Part shown: piece after piece, positions 45,226-53,774 of the stretch | Numbering within the stretch: the stretch's first letter is position 1 | How the letters are laid out: each line of letters starts with the position of its first letter | Source: Caldimonas brevitalea | Lineage (GTDB): Bacteria; Pseudomonadota; Gammaproteobacteria; Burkholderiales; Burkholderiaceae_C | NCBI RefSeq assembly: GCF_001017435.1 | Contig: NZ_CP011371.1 | Span: 2,480,001-2,544,000 of the forward strand | Length of the DNA: 64,000 bases | Direction of reading: 5' to 3' | Translations under genes and position numbers: made by a program | The notes under the pieces: model-generated | The model's input: only the letters and a program-made list of their open reading frames with translations | Databases searched by the model: none | Told to the model about the DNA's origin: nothing

Positions 45226-47124
45226 ATGAGTTACCTCGTGTTGGCCCGCAAATACCGACCCCGCACCTTCGAGCAGATGGTGGGTCAGGAGCATGTCGTG
45301 CAGGCCTTGAGCAATGCGCTGACGCAGCAGCGGCTGCACCATGCCTACCTGTTCACGGGCACCCGCGGTGTCGGCAAGACCACGGTGTCGCGCATCCTCG
45401 CCAAGTCGCTCAACTGCGTCGGGCCCGATGGCAGCGGCGGCATCACGGCAGCGCCTTGTGGTGCTTGCCAGGCCTGTGCCGACATCGATGCCGGCCGGTT
45501 TGTCGATTACGTCGAGTTGGACGCGGCGTCCAACCGCGGTGTCGAAGAGATCTCGCAACTGCTCGACCAGGCGGTCTACAAGCCGGTGGTGGGGCGCTTC
45601 AAGGTCTACATGATCGACGAAGTGCACATGTTGTCGAACACCGCCTTCAACGCGATGTTGAAGACGCTCGAGGAACCGCCCGAATACCTCAAGTTCGTGC
45701 TCGCGACGACCGACCCGCAAAAGGTGCCGGTGACCGTGTTGTCGCGCTGTTTGCAGTTCAACCTGCGCCCGATGGCGCCGGAAACGGTTCTCGAGCATCT
45801 GCAGCAGGTACTGCAGGCCGAGCAGATCGACGCCGACGCGGGCGCCTTGCGGCTGCTGGCGCGCGCCGCCCGCGGCTCGATGCGCGACGCGCTGTCGCTG
45901 ACCGACCAGGCGATCGCCTTCGGTTCGGGCAGCTTGGGCGAGCCGAGCGTGCGTCAGATGCTGGGCGCGGTCGACCGCAGCCATGTCTACCGGCTGATCG
46001 AGGCACTCGCCGCTGGCGACGGTGCTGCCGTGGTGGAGACGGCGCAGCAGCTGCGCGCCCAAGGCCTGTCTGCCCAGGGAGCCCTCGAAGAGATGACGGT
46101 GGTGCTGCAGCAGCTCGCCGTGCTGCAGGTGGTGCCAGACGCCGCCGACCCGGCCGATCCCGAGGCCGAGGTGCTGGCCCGGCTGGCCGAACGGCTGCCG
46201 CCCGACGAGACCCAGCTGCTCTACAGCATCGCGCTGCACGGGCGCAACGAACTCGGTCTGGCACCGGACGAGTACAGCGGCCTGACCATGGTGCTGCTGC
46301 GCATGCTGGCCTTCAAGCCGGCGGCGGGGGGCAGTGCGCGGCCCCAGGCGGCTCCGCTGCAGCGCCCGCAGAACCCGGTCTTGCGCGTGGCACCGCGCAG
46401 TGCGCCGCCGGCCTCGCCGGCCCCGGCGCCCGCGGCGGCGTCTGGGGCCGCTGCGTCTGCGCCCGTGGCCAGCCCCACCGCCCGCACCTCGACCTCCGCA
46501 CCGCGGTCAGTGTTGTCACCGGCGGCACCGGCGGGCGCAGCCCGTCCCCGTCCCGGCTCGGAACCGCCACCGTGGGATGACGGGCCCGCCGCAGCGCCGG
46601 CCGCGTCTCCCGCAGTGCCTGCGTCACCCGTTGCTCCGGTCGCTCGCACGGCGCCGAACGTTGCCGTGCCCCCTGTGGCGCCGGCCGTGCCCGCACCGGC
46701 CGCCGATCTGCCGGACACCCCCGGCTCGCCGCTTGGCGACCGCTGGCATGCACTGGTGCTGCAGATGTGCGAGCGTGAGTTGATCGGCGCGCTGGTGCGC
46801 GAACTGGCGATGCAGGGCGAGTGCCTGGTCGCCGGCGATGACAACGCCGCTTCGTGGCGGCTGCGGGTCGAGCGCGAGACGCTGGCCTCTGAGGCGGCGC
46901 GCGCCAAGCTGGAGGCCGCGATGAGCCAGGTGCTGGGCCATGCCGCGCGCCTGCAGTTGGAGGTCGGCCCGACCCAGGACACCCCGGCACGCCGCGAAGC
47001 CGCGAAACGTGCGCGGCGCCAGCGCCAGGCCGAAGAAGCGATCGAGAACGACCCGCTGGTCGTCGCGCTGCGACAGCAGTTCGCGACGGCACGCATCGTG
47101 CCGGGCTCGGTCAGACCGGTTTGA
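45226..47124 (+). CDS. dnaX: DNA polymerase III subunit gamma/tau
   Basis: 632 aa clamp-loader ATPase. Begins MSYLVLARKYRPRTFEQMVG. Walker A GTRGVGKT is at 45-52, the zinc module is CGACQACADIDAG with the preceding LNC, and the DEVHMLS Walker B and the sensor SRCLQFNLR are present. A long Ala/Pro-rich linker (about 370-510) leads to the tau C-terminal domain. The open frame extends upstream to 45004 but that part overlaps ffs; the ATG at 45226 is the conserved start. No clear slippery A-rich heptamer for gamma formation was seen. Confidence 0.96.
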   Translation: MSYLVLARKYRPRTFEQMVGQEHVVQALSNALTQQRLHHAYLFTGTRGVGKTTVSRILAKSLNCVGPDGSGGITAAPCGACQACADIDAGRFVDYVELDAASNRGVEEISQLLDQAVYKPVVGRFKVYMIDEVHMLSNTAFNAMLKTLEEPPEYLKFVLATTDPQKVPVTVLSRCLQFNLRPMAPETVLEHLQQVLQAEQIDADAGALRLLARAARGSMRDALSLTDQAIAFGSGSLGEPSVRQMLGAVDRSHVYRLIEALAAGDGAAVVETAQQLRAQGLSAQGALEEMTVVLQQLAVLQVVPDAADPADPEAEVLARLAERLPPDETQLLYSIALHGRNELGLAPDEYSGLTMVLLRMLAFKPAAGGSARPQAAPLQRPQNPVLRVAPRSAPPASPAPAPAAASGAAASAPVASPTARTSTSAPRSVLSPAAPAGAARPRPGSEPPPWDDGPAAAPAASPAVPASPVAPVARTAPNVAVPPVAPAVPAPAADLPDTPGSPLGDRWHALVLQMCERELIGALVRELAMQGECLVAGDDNAASWRLRVERETLASEAARAKLEAAMSQVLGHAARLQLEVGPTQDTPARREAAKRARRQRQAEEAIENDPLVVALRQQFATARIVPGSVRPV

Positions 47125-47187
47125 ACCAGAATTTGCGCGGGCCGTTGCAAACCGCACCCCGCACCCCGTGACCCCGAAAGGAACACC

Positions 47188-47514
47188 ATGCTCAAAGGAC
47201 AACTCGCCGGCCTCATGAAGCAGGCCCAGCAGATGCAGGACAACCTCAAGCGCGCCCAGGACGAGCTGGCGCAGATCGAGGTCGAGGGCCAGTCGGGCGC
47301 AGGACTCGTGAAGGTCGTGATGACCTGCAAGCACGACGTCAAGCGCGTGACGATCGACCCCAGCCTGCTGGCCGACGACAAGGACATGCTCGAAGACCTG
47401 GTCGCTGCCGCCTTCAACGACGGCGTGCGGCGTGCCGAGCAGGTCAGCCAGGAAAAGATGGGCAAGCTCACCGCCGGCATGCCCTTGCCCCCCGGCATGA
47501 AGTTCCCGTTCTGA
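47188..47514 (+). CDS. YbaB/EbfC family nucleoid-associated protein
   Basis: 108 aa DNA-binding dimer of the YbaB/EbfC family. The N-terminal helix [20 protein letters not shown] is a coiled coil, followed by the beta core with [27 protein letters not shown] lies before the ATG. It is the middle gene of dnaX-ybaB-recR, a conserved cluster. Confidence 0.95.
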   Translation: MLKGQLAGLMKQAQQMQDNLKRAQDELAQIEVEGQSGAGLVKVVMTCKHDVKRVTIDPSLLADDKDMLEDLVAAAFNDGVRRAEQVSQEKMGKLTAGMPLPPGMKFPF

Positions 47515-47548
47515 TCCGCATGCCGCCGCGCACACGCCGGGAAGCTGC

Positions 47549-48136
47549 ATGACGATGTCGTCGTTCGACGCGCTGGTGCTGGCCCTGCGCAAGCTGCCCG
47601 GCGTGGGGCCGAAGTCGTCGACGCGGATGGCGTTTCACCTGTTGCAGCATGACCGCGAGGCGGCGCACCAGATCGCGCAAGCGCTCGATGCAGCCATGCG
47701 CGACGTGCGCCACTGTCAGCGCTGCAACACCTTCACTGAGGCGGAGGTGTGCGACACCTGCCTCGACCCGCAACGCAACGCGGCGCAGCTGTGTGTTGTC
47801 GAGACGCCGGCCGACCAGGCGGCGGTCGAACGCACCGGCAGCTACCAGGGCCTGTACTTCGTGCTGATGGGCCGGCTCAGCCCCCTCGACGGCATCGGCC
47901 CGCGCGACATCGGGCTGGACCGCTTGTTCGAGCGCGCGGCCGACGGTGAGGTGCGCGAAGTGATCGTGGCGACCAATTTCACCGCCGAAGGCGAAGCGAC
48001 CGCCCATGTGCTGGCCGAAGGGCTGAAGAGCCGGGGGCTCAAGGTCACGCGGCTGGCCCGCGGGGTGCCGGTCGGCAGCGAACTCGAATACGTCGATCTC
48101 GGCACCATCGCGCACGCGCTGGTCGACCGGCGATGA
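47549..48136 (+). CDS. recR: Recombination protein RecR
   Basis: 195 aa. The helix-hairpin-helix [20 protein letters not shown], the C4 zinc finger [16 protein letters not shown], and the Toprim domain with [26 protein letters not shown] and [12 protein letters not shown] are all present. It works with RecF/RecO to load RecA on gaps. The start ATG at 47549 is followed by a second ATG two codons later that could also serve. Confidence 0.97.
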   Translation: MTMSSFDALVLALRKLPGVGPKSSTRMAFHLLQHDREAAHQIAQALDAAMRDVRHCQRCNTFTEAEVCDTCLDPQRNAAQLCVVETPADQAAVERTGSYQGLYFVLMGRLSPLDGIGPRDIGLDRLFERAADGEVREVIVATNFTAEGEATAHVLAEGLKSRGLKVTRLARGVPVGSELEYVDLGTIAHALVDRR

Positions 48137-48185
48137 CCCTCGTCTCCATCACGACAACCCCTCTCGGCACGACAGGAGCCACCGG

Positions 48186-48587
48186 ATGACGATCACGCTA
48201 GGGTGTGTGCTGGCCGCGGCGATGCTGCCGATCTTGTCGGCCTGGATCGCGAAGTGGGGGCAGCTCGGCAAACGCCGCAGCGAAGGCGGCTACGACAACC
48301 ACGACCCGCGCGCCTGGCTGGCACGTCAGCAAGGCTGGCGCCAACGCGCCAATGCGGCGCAGGCCAACGGCTTCGAAGCCTTGCCGTTTTTCATCGGCGC
48401 GGTGGCCATCGCGATCGCCACCGGCGCACCGGCCGGGCGCCTCGACCTGCTCGCTTCAGCCTATATCGTGTTGCGGCTGGTCTACATCGCCTGCTATGTC
48501 GGCGACCGTGCCACGTGGCGCAGCCTCGCCTGGGCACTCGCGTTCGGCGTCAACGTGGCGATCCTGTTCAGCGGCCGCGCCGGCTGA
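48186..48587 (+). CDS. MAPEG family membrane protein
   Basis: 133 aa with four predicted helices. The pattern of a first helix with a polar Lys (AAMLPILSAWIAKWG), the RQQGWRQRANAAQANGFEALPFFIGAVAIA loop-helix and YIVLRLVYIACYVGDRATWRSLAW is typical of the MAPEG/eicosanoid-glutathione superfamily proteins common in proteobacteria. The substrate is unknown. It follows recR by 49 bases in the same direction. Confidence 0.85.
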   Translation: MTITLGCVLAAAMLPILSAWIAKWGQLGKRRSEGGYDNHDPRAWLARQQGWRQRANAAQANGFEALPFFIGAVAIAIATGAPAGRLDLLASAYIVLRLVYIACYVGDRATWRSLAWALAFGVNVAILFSGRAG

Positions 48588-48698
48588 GGCCGGTGGGCAT
48601 CTGGTACGACGCCTGGGTGAAACCCGCCATCCCGGGCTTTCCCTGCCCGGAAGCTCCCGAATAGGAAGGGCTGAGGTCGAGGGCTAAGCTGCCCGACC

Positions 48699-49796
48699 AT
48701 GACAGGCCCGCGCCCCTCCGCCCTCTCGCCCGTGTTGCCCTGCGGCACCGCACGGGCGCTGGGCCGGCGCCGCGTGCTGCACACGCTCGGGCTGGGGGCC
48801 GTGTGGCTGGGGGCGCCGGGCGTCTCGCGTGCGGGCTCACGGGGCGACCGCGGCCGTTTGCGCATCAGCATGGGCCAGGAGGAGTCCTTGTGCCATCTGC
48901 CGGTCACGGTGGCGTGGCAACTGGGCTATTTCCGCGCCGAAGGCCTGGACGTGCAACTGGTCGAGCAGGCCGACCCCAAAGCGGCGGTCGCGTCGGTGGT
49001 GAGCGGCAAGGCCGAGCTGGCCTCCGGGCCCTACCTCGCGGTACTCAAGCAGCAATTGCAGGGACAGGCCCTGCAGACCATGGTGTTGCAAGGGCGCGCG
49101 CCCAAGGTCGCGTTCGGCGTGTCGACCCGCTCGCTGCCCGGCTACCGCAGCCCGGCCGATCTGCGCGGGCGGCGGGTGGGGGTGGCGGCGTCGGGCGCAC
49201 TGTCGCAGGCGCTGGCGCGCGCCTGCCTGGCCAAGGGAGGCCTGCGCGCATCCGACGTGGCATGGACGGGCTACACCTCGATGGGCGAGGCGGCCCAGGC
49301 CCTGCGCCAAGGCGAGTTGGACGCCCTGAGCCATCTCGATCCGGCCATGACCCAGCTGGAGCAGCGGGGCGAGGTGAGGGTGATCGCCGACCCGCGCACA
49401 CCGAAGGGCGCGCACGACGTGTTCGGCGGGCCGATGCCGGGCACCTGTGTGTTCGGGCTGCCGTCCTACATCGAGCAGCAGGCCGATGTCTGCCAGGCCG
49501 TCGTGTTCGCCGTGCTGCGAGGCCTGCGCTGGCTGCAGACGGCGCAGCCGCAGGACATCATCAAGACCGTGCCCGAGAGCCAGATGATGGGTGACCGGGC
49601 GCTGTACCTGGCGTGCTTCTACAAGGTGCGCGAGTCGTACTCGCCTAACGGCGAATTGGGCGACGCGGCGATGCGGACCGCACTGAAGGTGGCCGCGACG
49701 CTGATCGACGCCCGCGGCCACGACAGCCAGGCGCTGCTCGACCGCAGCCACACCAACGAGTTCGTGCTGAAAGCTCGGGCCCGTCTGCGGGCCTGA
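48699..49796 (+). CDS. ABC transporter substrate-binding protein, NitT/TauT (SsuA/Thi5-like) type
   Basis: 365 aa periplasmic binding protein. The N-terminus has a twin-arginine-like signal (GRRRVLHTLGLGAVWLGAPG) cleaved near residue 45. The body reads AWQLGYFRAEGLDVQLVEQA, VSGKAELASGPYLAVLKQQ and GRRVGVAASGALSQALARACL, typical of aliphatic sulfonate/nitrate/pyrimidine-precursor binding proteins. No permease or ATPase gene is next to it, so the ligand and partners are unknown. Confidence 0.85.
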   Translation: MTGPRPSALSPVLPCGTARALGRRRVLHTLGLGAVWLGAPGVSRAGSRGDRGRLRISMGQEESLCHLPVTVAWQLGYFRAEGLDVQLVEQADPKAAVASVVSGKAELASGPYLAVLKQQLQGQALQTMVLQGRAPKVAFGVSTRSLPGYRSPADLRGRRVGVAASGALSQALARACLAKGGLRASDVAWTGYTSMGEAAQALRQGELDALSHLDPAMTQLEQRGEVRVIADPRTPKGAHDVFGGPMPGTCVFGLPSYIEQQADVCQAVVFAVLRGLRWLQTAQPQDIIKTVPESQMMGDRALYLACFYKVRESYSPNGELGDAAMRTALKVAATLIDARGHDSQALLDRSHTNEFVLKARARLRA

Positions 49797-49831
49797 CGCC
49801 GCCAGCCTGGCGGGGTTGCCGAGCGCCCAAC

Positions 49832-49853
49832 AAAAAGCGCCCCGAAGGGCGCT
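49832..49853 (-). terminator. Rho-independent terminator after mltD
   Basis: Minus-strand stem AGCGCCC / GGGCGCT with a TTCG tetraloop followed by TTTTTG. It lies 20 bases beyond the mltD stop codon and probably also blocks read-through from the plus strand. Confidence 0.85.
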
Positions 49854-49874
49854 CGTGTGGTGCCGGAGGGGGCC

Positions 49875-51527
49875 TCAGTTGCGGGCTACCTTGACGCGTG
49901 ACTTGCCCGTCGACTTGTTGGCCTTGGCGGTGCGCCCCTTGGCGGCCGCCGCCGACGGCCGCTTCTGGGCCACCGCGCGGGTCTGCTTGGCGGCGGCTGT
50001 CCGGGTGCTGGCCGTGCGGGTGGCTGCGCCCCGCTTGGGCGTCAGATAGACCACCACCTGTTCGCCGCGCTTGAAGCGCGACGAGGGGCTGACATGGTTC
50101 CAGCGCGCCACCTGCGCGGCGTCGAGGCGGTAGCGCCTTGCGATGCTGGCGACGCTGTCGCGCGAGCCGGCCCGCACCACGGTGCGCTTCGCCGGCGGCA
50201 CGTCGGGGGCCAAGGCCATCACGGCGTTGTCGGCCACCTCGGCCGACACGTCCCGGTGGTGTTTCACCGCATGGCGTTCCACCAGCAGTGTCGAGCCGCC
50301 CTTGATCAACATGAAGGGCGGGATCTTGTTCAGCTCGCGCAGTTCCTTCTCGGTCATGCCGACCTGTTTGGCGGCGACCGACGGGCGCATGGTCTTGGGC
50401 ACCACCCAGGCGGTCCAGCTCGCCAGCGGGCCCTTGTGGTCGGCCAGGTTGCGGATGAATTTGCGTGCGTTGTCGTAGGGCAGCAGGATCTGGGGCGTGC
50501 CGGCGGCCAGGATGACCGGCTGGTTCATCTGCGGGTTCAGCGCGCGGAACTCGTCCTTGGCGAGGCCGGCGAGCCGCACCGCCAGGTCGACGTCCATGTC
50601 GCGCTGGATGGCGACGGTCAGGAAATAGGGGTGGTTCTCGATCGACGCGAGCGTGACGTTGTAGTCGGCCGGCTTGGCGATGATGTTCTTGATCGCCTGC
50701 AGCTTGGGCACGTAGTAGCGCGTTTCGGCCGGCATGCGCAGGCTGGCGTAGTCGGTCGGCAGGCCGTCTTTCTGGTTGCGCGCGATGGCCCGCTGCACGC
50801 TGCCTTCGCCCCAGTTGTAGGCTGCCAGCGCCAGATGCCAGTCGCCGAACATGCCGTGCAGCTTGGCCAGGTAGTCGAGCGCGGCACGCGTCGACGCCAG
50901 CACGTCACGCCGCTCGTCGCGGAAGATGTTCTGCCGCAGTTCGAAGTGGCGGCCGGTCGACGGAATGAACTGCCACATGCCCGACGCCTTGGCGACCGAC
51001 ATCGCCTGCGGGTTGAAGGCACTTTCGATGAAGGGCAGCAGCGCCAGCTCGGTGGGCATGCCGCGCGATTCGACTTCTTCGACGATGTGGAACAGGTAGC
51101 GGCTGGCGCGCTCGGTCATGCGCTGCAGATAGTCGGGCCGCGCCGCATACCACTGGGCGCGGTCGTGCACCAGGTCGTTGTCGAGGTTGGGCATCGCGAA
51201 GCCCTTGCGGATGCGCACCCACAAGTCGGGCACCGCGATGTCGTCCGGGGCGGGCGGCTCGGCGGAGGTGGGCGTCGAGCTGGAGCCGACGTCGGCATCG
51301 GGCACGATGACGGCAGCGTCGCCGCTGGCCGGCTGCGGCGCGGGCGCCAGCGCGTTGAGGGCGGCTTCGCTCGGTTTGGCGACAGGCGCAGGAGCGGGAT
51401 TCGACGGCGCGGGAGCACTCTGCGAGACGGCGCCGGGGCCGGAGATGGGGCCGGTGGCACAGCCGGTGGCGAAAAGGCCGGCCGCCAGGCCGAGGATGGA
51501 GCCGTGGCGCAGCAGGAGATGCTTCAT
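49875..51527 (-). CDS. mltD: Membrane-bound lytic murein transglycosylase D
   Basis: 550 aa outer-membrane lipoprotein. The lipobox is FATGC ending at Cys23. A Pro/Ala-rich linker leads to the SLT domain (about 120-260) with the catalytic Glu in LLPFIESAFNPQAMSVAKAS and GMWQFIPSTGR, then two LysM repeats and a basic Lys/Arg/Ala-rich tail that binds peptidoglycan or nucleic acid. Cleaves murein by forming 1,6-anhydromuramic acid. The ATG at 51527 overlaps the gloB stop (ATGA) and is preferred over 51545. Confidence 0.95.
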   Translation of the reverse strand: MKHLLLRHGSILGLAAGLFATGCATGPISGPGAVSQSAPAPSNPAPAPVAKPSEAALNALAPAPQPASGDAAVIVPDADVGSSSTPTSAEPPAPDDIAVPDLWVRIRKGFAMPNLDNDLVHDRAQWYAARPDYLQRMTERASRYLFHIVEEVESRGMPTELALLPFIESAFNPQAMSVAKASGMWQFIPSTGRHFELRQNIFRDERRDVLASTRAALDYLAKLHGMFGDWHLALAAYNWGEGSVQRAIARNQKDGLPTDYASLRMPAETRYYVPKLQAIKNIIAKPADYNVTLASIENHPYFLTVAIQRDMDVDLAVRLAGLAKDEFRALNPQMNQPVILAAGTPQILLPYDNARKFIRNLADHKGPLASWTAWVVPKTMRPSVAAKQVGMTEKELRELNKIPPFMLIKGGSTLLVERHAVKHHRDVSAEVADNAVMALAPDVPPAKRTVVRAGSRDSVASIARRYRLDAAQVARWNHVSPSSRFKRGEQVVVYLTPKRGAATRTASTRTAAAKQTRAVAQKRPSAAAAKGRTAKANKSTGKSRVKVARN

Positions 51528-52294
51528 CGGAATTCGTTTTTCCATAGTCTGAGGGCGGCCAGCACGGCGACACCGTCGTCGCTCGTCGCGCCGTAGGCCC
51601 TCGCTGCTGCGACCACCGCCGGTTGGTCACAGCGCAAAAAAGGGTTGATCTGGAGTTCGAGGCCGAGCGTGCTGGGCAGCGTCGGCTGGCCCGCGTCGCG
51701 CAGCCGCCGGCAGTGTGCCAGGTGCTCGGCGATGTCGCGGTTGTCGGGCTCGACGGCGGCGGCGAAGCGCAGATTGCTCAAGGTGTACTCGTGTGCGCAG
51801 CACACCCGGGTGCCGCCCGGCAGGGCTGCAAGGCGGCCCAGCGAGTCGTACATCTGGGCCGGCGTGCCTTCGAACAGCCGGCCGCAGCCGGCAGAAAAGA
51901 GCGTGTCGCCACAGAACAGCACGGGCTCGTTGCCGAGCCCGTCCGTCCAGTAGGCGATGTGGCCGGCCGTGTGGCCGGGCACGTCGATCACGTCGAATCC
52001 CACCTCTCGCCACACCGCCCGATCGCCTTGCTTCAGCGCGCGGATGGCGCCGGGTATGGTTTCGCCGGCCGGGCCGAACACCGGCCCGTGCAGCAGGGGC
52101 CGCAGCGCTTGCAGGCCGCCCACATGGTCCGCGTGGTGATGGGTCACTAGAATGCCGGTCAGCTGAAGCCCGCGCGCTTGCAGGGCCTCGATCACCGGCG
52201 CAGCTTGGCCTGGATCGACGACGAGGGCCTCACGGCCATCGTGCAGCATCCAGATGTAGTTGTCGGCGAAGGCGGGTAAAGCAACCAGTTCCAT
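51524..52294 (-). CDS. gloB: Hydroxyacylglutathione hydrolase (glyoxalase II)
   Basis: 256 aa. The metallo-beta-lactamase fold has the THHHADH metal motif at 51-57, GHTAGHIAYW, CGDTLFSAGCGRLFEGT and CAHEYTLSNLRFA. Hydrolyses S-D-lactoylglutathione to D-lactate and glutathione. The ATG at 52294 overlaps, on the other strand, the ATG of the methyltransferase gene (CATG). A perfect -10 TATAAT lies 17 bases upstream. Coupled to mltD by ATGA. Confidence 0.96.
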   Translation of the reverse strand: MELVALPAFADNYIWMLHDGREALVVDPGQAAPVIEALQARGLQLTGILVTHHHADHVGGLQALRPLLHGPVFGPAGETIPGAIRALKQGDRAVWREVGFDVIDVPGHTAGHIAYWTDGLGNEPVLFCGDTLFSAGCGRLFEGTPAQMYDSLGRLAALPGGTRVCCAHEYTLSNLRFAAAVEPDNRDIAEHLAHCRRLRDAGQPTLPSTLGLELQINPFLRCDQPAVVAAARAYGATSDDGVAVLAALRLWKNEFR

Positions 52295-53147
52295 GACGCA
52301 AAACGGCCGGATTATAAGTTTGGATGAGTGGTTGCTCACGCCGGCAGGCCGGTATTTGTTGGCGTGGGAGCAACAACAGCTGGACCGCACGGTGGGAGAC
52401 CTGTTCGGATTTCACGCGGTGCAGCTCGGGCTGCCCCAGCTCGACGGGCTGGGCCAGAACCGCATGCCTCACCGTTGGACCGCGGTGGACCGCCTGTCAC
52501 TGGGGGATCCTGCCACGATCCAGGCCCCGTGCGGACCGCCCGAGGGCGCGCCGGCCCGCGTCGCTGGACAGCCGGCGCCCCGCGCGCTCGTGACCGACTT
52601 CGACGCGTTGCCGTTCGAAACCCAGAGCCTCGACCTGGTGGTGCTGCCCCATACGCTGGAGCTGGCCCGCGACCCGCATCAGACGCTGAGGGAGGTCGAC
52701 CGGGTGCTGGTGCCCGAAGGCAAGCTGGTCGCGATCGGGCTCAACCCGGCCAGCCTGTGGGGGGCCCAACAGCGCACGGCGCCGCTGTTGAGTCGGCTCG
52801 GGATGGGCACCGACTTCCTGCCACCGCGGGGCGACCTGATCGGCTACTGGCGTTTGCGCGATTGGTTGCGTCTGTTGAGCTTCGACATCGAACGCGGCCG
52901 CTTCGGTTGCTATCGCCCTGCTTTGCGCTCCCAGCAGTGGCTGGACCGTTTCGGCTGGATGGAGCCGGCCGGCGACCGCTGGTGGCCCGTGCTGGGGGCG
53001 GTCTACTTTCTGGTGGCGACCAAACGCGTGCGCGGGATGCGGTTGATCGGGCCGGCCTGGAAGCAGCGCCAGCAAAGCCAGCGTGCACGTGCCGTGGCGG
53101 CGCGGCGCGAGCCGATCAGCGAATCGAGCGATGCCAGCCGCCGTTGA
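52293..53147 (+). CDS. Class I SAM-dependent methyltransferase-like protein
   Basis: 284 aa. The N-terminus (SLDEWLLTPAGRYLLAWEQQ) is that of proteobacterial methyltransferase-domain proteins next to gloB and rnhA. The middle part FDALPFETQSLDLVVLPHTLELARDPHQTLREVDRVL corresponds to the motif IV-VI region, but a standard GxGxG motif I is not evident. The substrate is unknown. The start ATG shares bases with the gloB start on the other strand, so regulatory elements must overlap both genes. Confidence 0.85.
   Translation: MTQNGRIISLDEWLLTPAGRYLLAWEQQQLDRTVGDLFGFHAVQLGLPQLDGLGQNRMPHRWTAVDRLSLGDPATIQAPCGPPEGAPARVAGQPAPRALVTDFDALPFETQSLDLVVLPHTLELARDPHQTLREVDRVLVPEGKLVAIGLNPASLWGAQQRTAPLLSRLGMGTDFLPPRGDLIGYWRLRDWLRLLSFDIERGRFGCYRPALRSQQWLDRFGWMEPAGDRWWPVLGAVYFLVATKRVRGMRLIGPAWKQRQQSQRARAVAARREPISESSDASRR
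52311..52316 (-). promoter_or_regulatory. -10 hexamer (TATAAT) for gloB
   Basis: Perfect sigma-70 -10 hexamer on the minus strand, 17 bases before the gloB start codon, implying a leader of only about 10 bases. No clear -35 was identified. It lies inside the first codons of the divergent methyltransferase gene. Confidence 0.45.
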
Positions 53148-53210
53148 GAACGCGGTCGGGCATCGCTTTTGTGCTTTATCTCTCAACATCTTTATCGGAA
53201 TCGATACCAC

Positions 53211-53675
53211 ATGGCCACAACCGGCACGACAGGCATCACACGTCCCAAGGTCGTGATCTACACCGACGGCGCCTGCAAGGGCAACCCGGGGCGGGGCGGC
53301 TGGGGCGCCTGGCTGCAATCCAATGGCCACGAAAAGGAACTGTTTGGCGGCGAAGCGGTCACTACCAACAACCGCATGGAGTTGACGGCGGTCATCGAAG
53401 CGTTGGCAAGCCTAAAGCGCACCTGCGAAGTGTCGATCTACACCGACAGCGAGTACGTGCGCAAAGGCATCACCGAGTGGATCCACGGCTGGAAAAAGCG
53501 CGGCTGGAAAACAGCCGACAACAAGCCGGTGAAGAACGCGGAGTTGTGGCAGCGCCTGGAAGCCCTGGCGTCGCTGCATCACGTGCAGTGGCACTGGGTC
53601 AAAGGGCACGCCGGCGACCCGGGCAATGAGCGCGCGGACCAACTGGCCAACAAGGGCGTGGCCAGCGCGGCTTGA
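53211..53675 (+). CDS. rnhA: Ribonuclease HI
   Basis: 154 aa. Removes RNA from RNA-DNA hybrids. The DEDD residues are visible in [38 protein letters not shown] and [15 protein letters not shown]. The basic handle region ([12 protein letters not shown]) is present. The ATG at 53211 is chosen over 53169 because it gives the conserved length. Downstream of the methyltransferase gene, the same order as in many proteobacteria. Confidence 0.97.
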   Translation: MATTGTTGITRPKVVIYTDGACKGNPGRGGWGAWLQSNGHEKELFGGEAVTTNNRMELTAVIEALASLKRTCEVSIYTDSEYVRKGITEWIHGWKKRGWKTADNKPVKNAELWQRLEALASLHHVQWHWVKGHAGDPGNERADQLANKGVASAA

Positions 53676-53774
53676 AACCGGGGTGCGCGGCGAGCCGCTT
53701 GCTCTGTTAAGAAGTGTGAACGCCGTCTTCGCCCAGCCACTACAGTCCACAGGGCCCCTGCTGGGCCCCATCTG

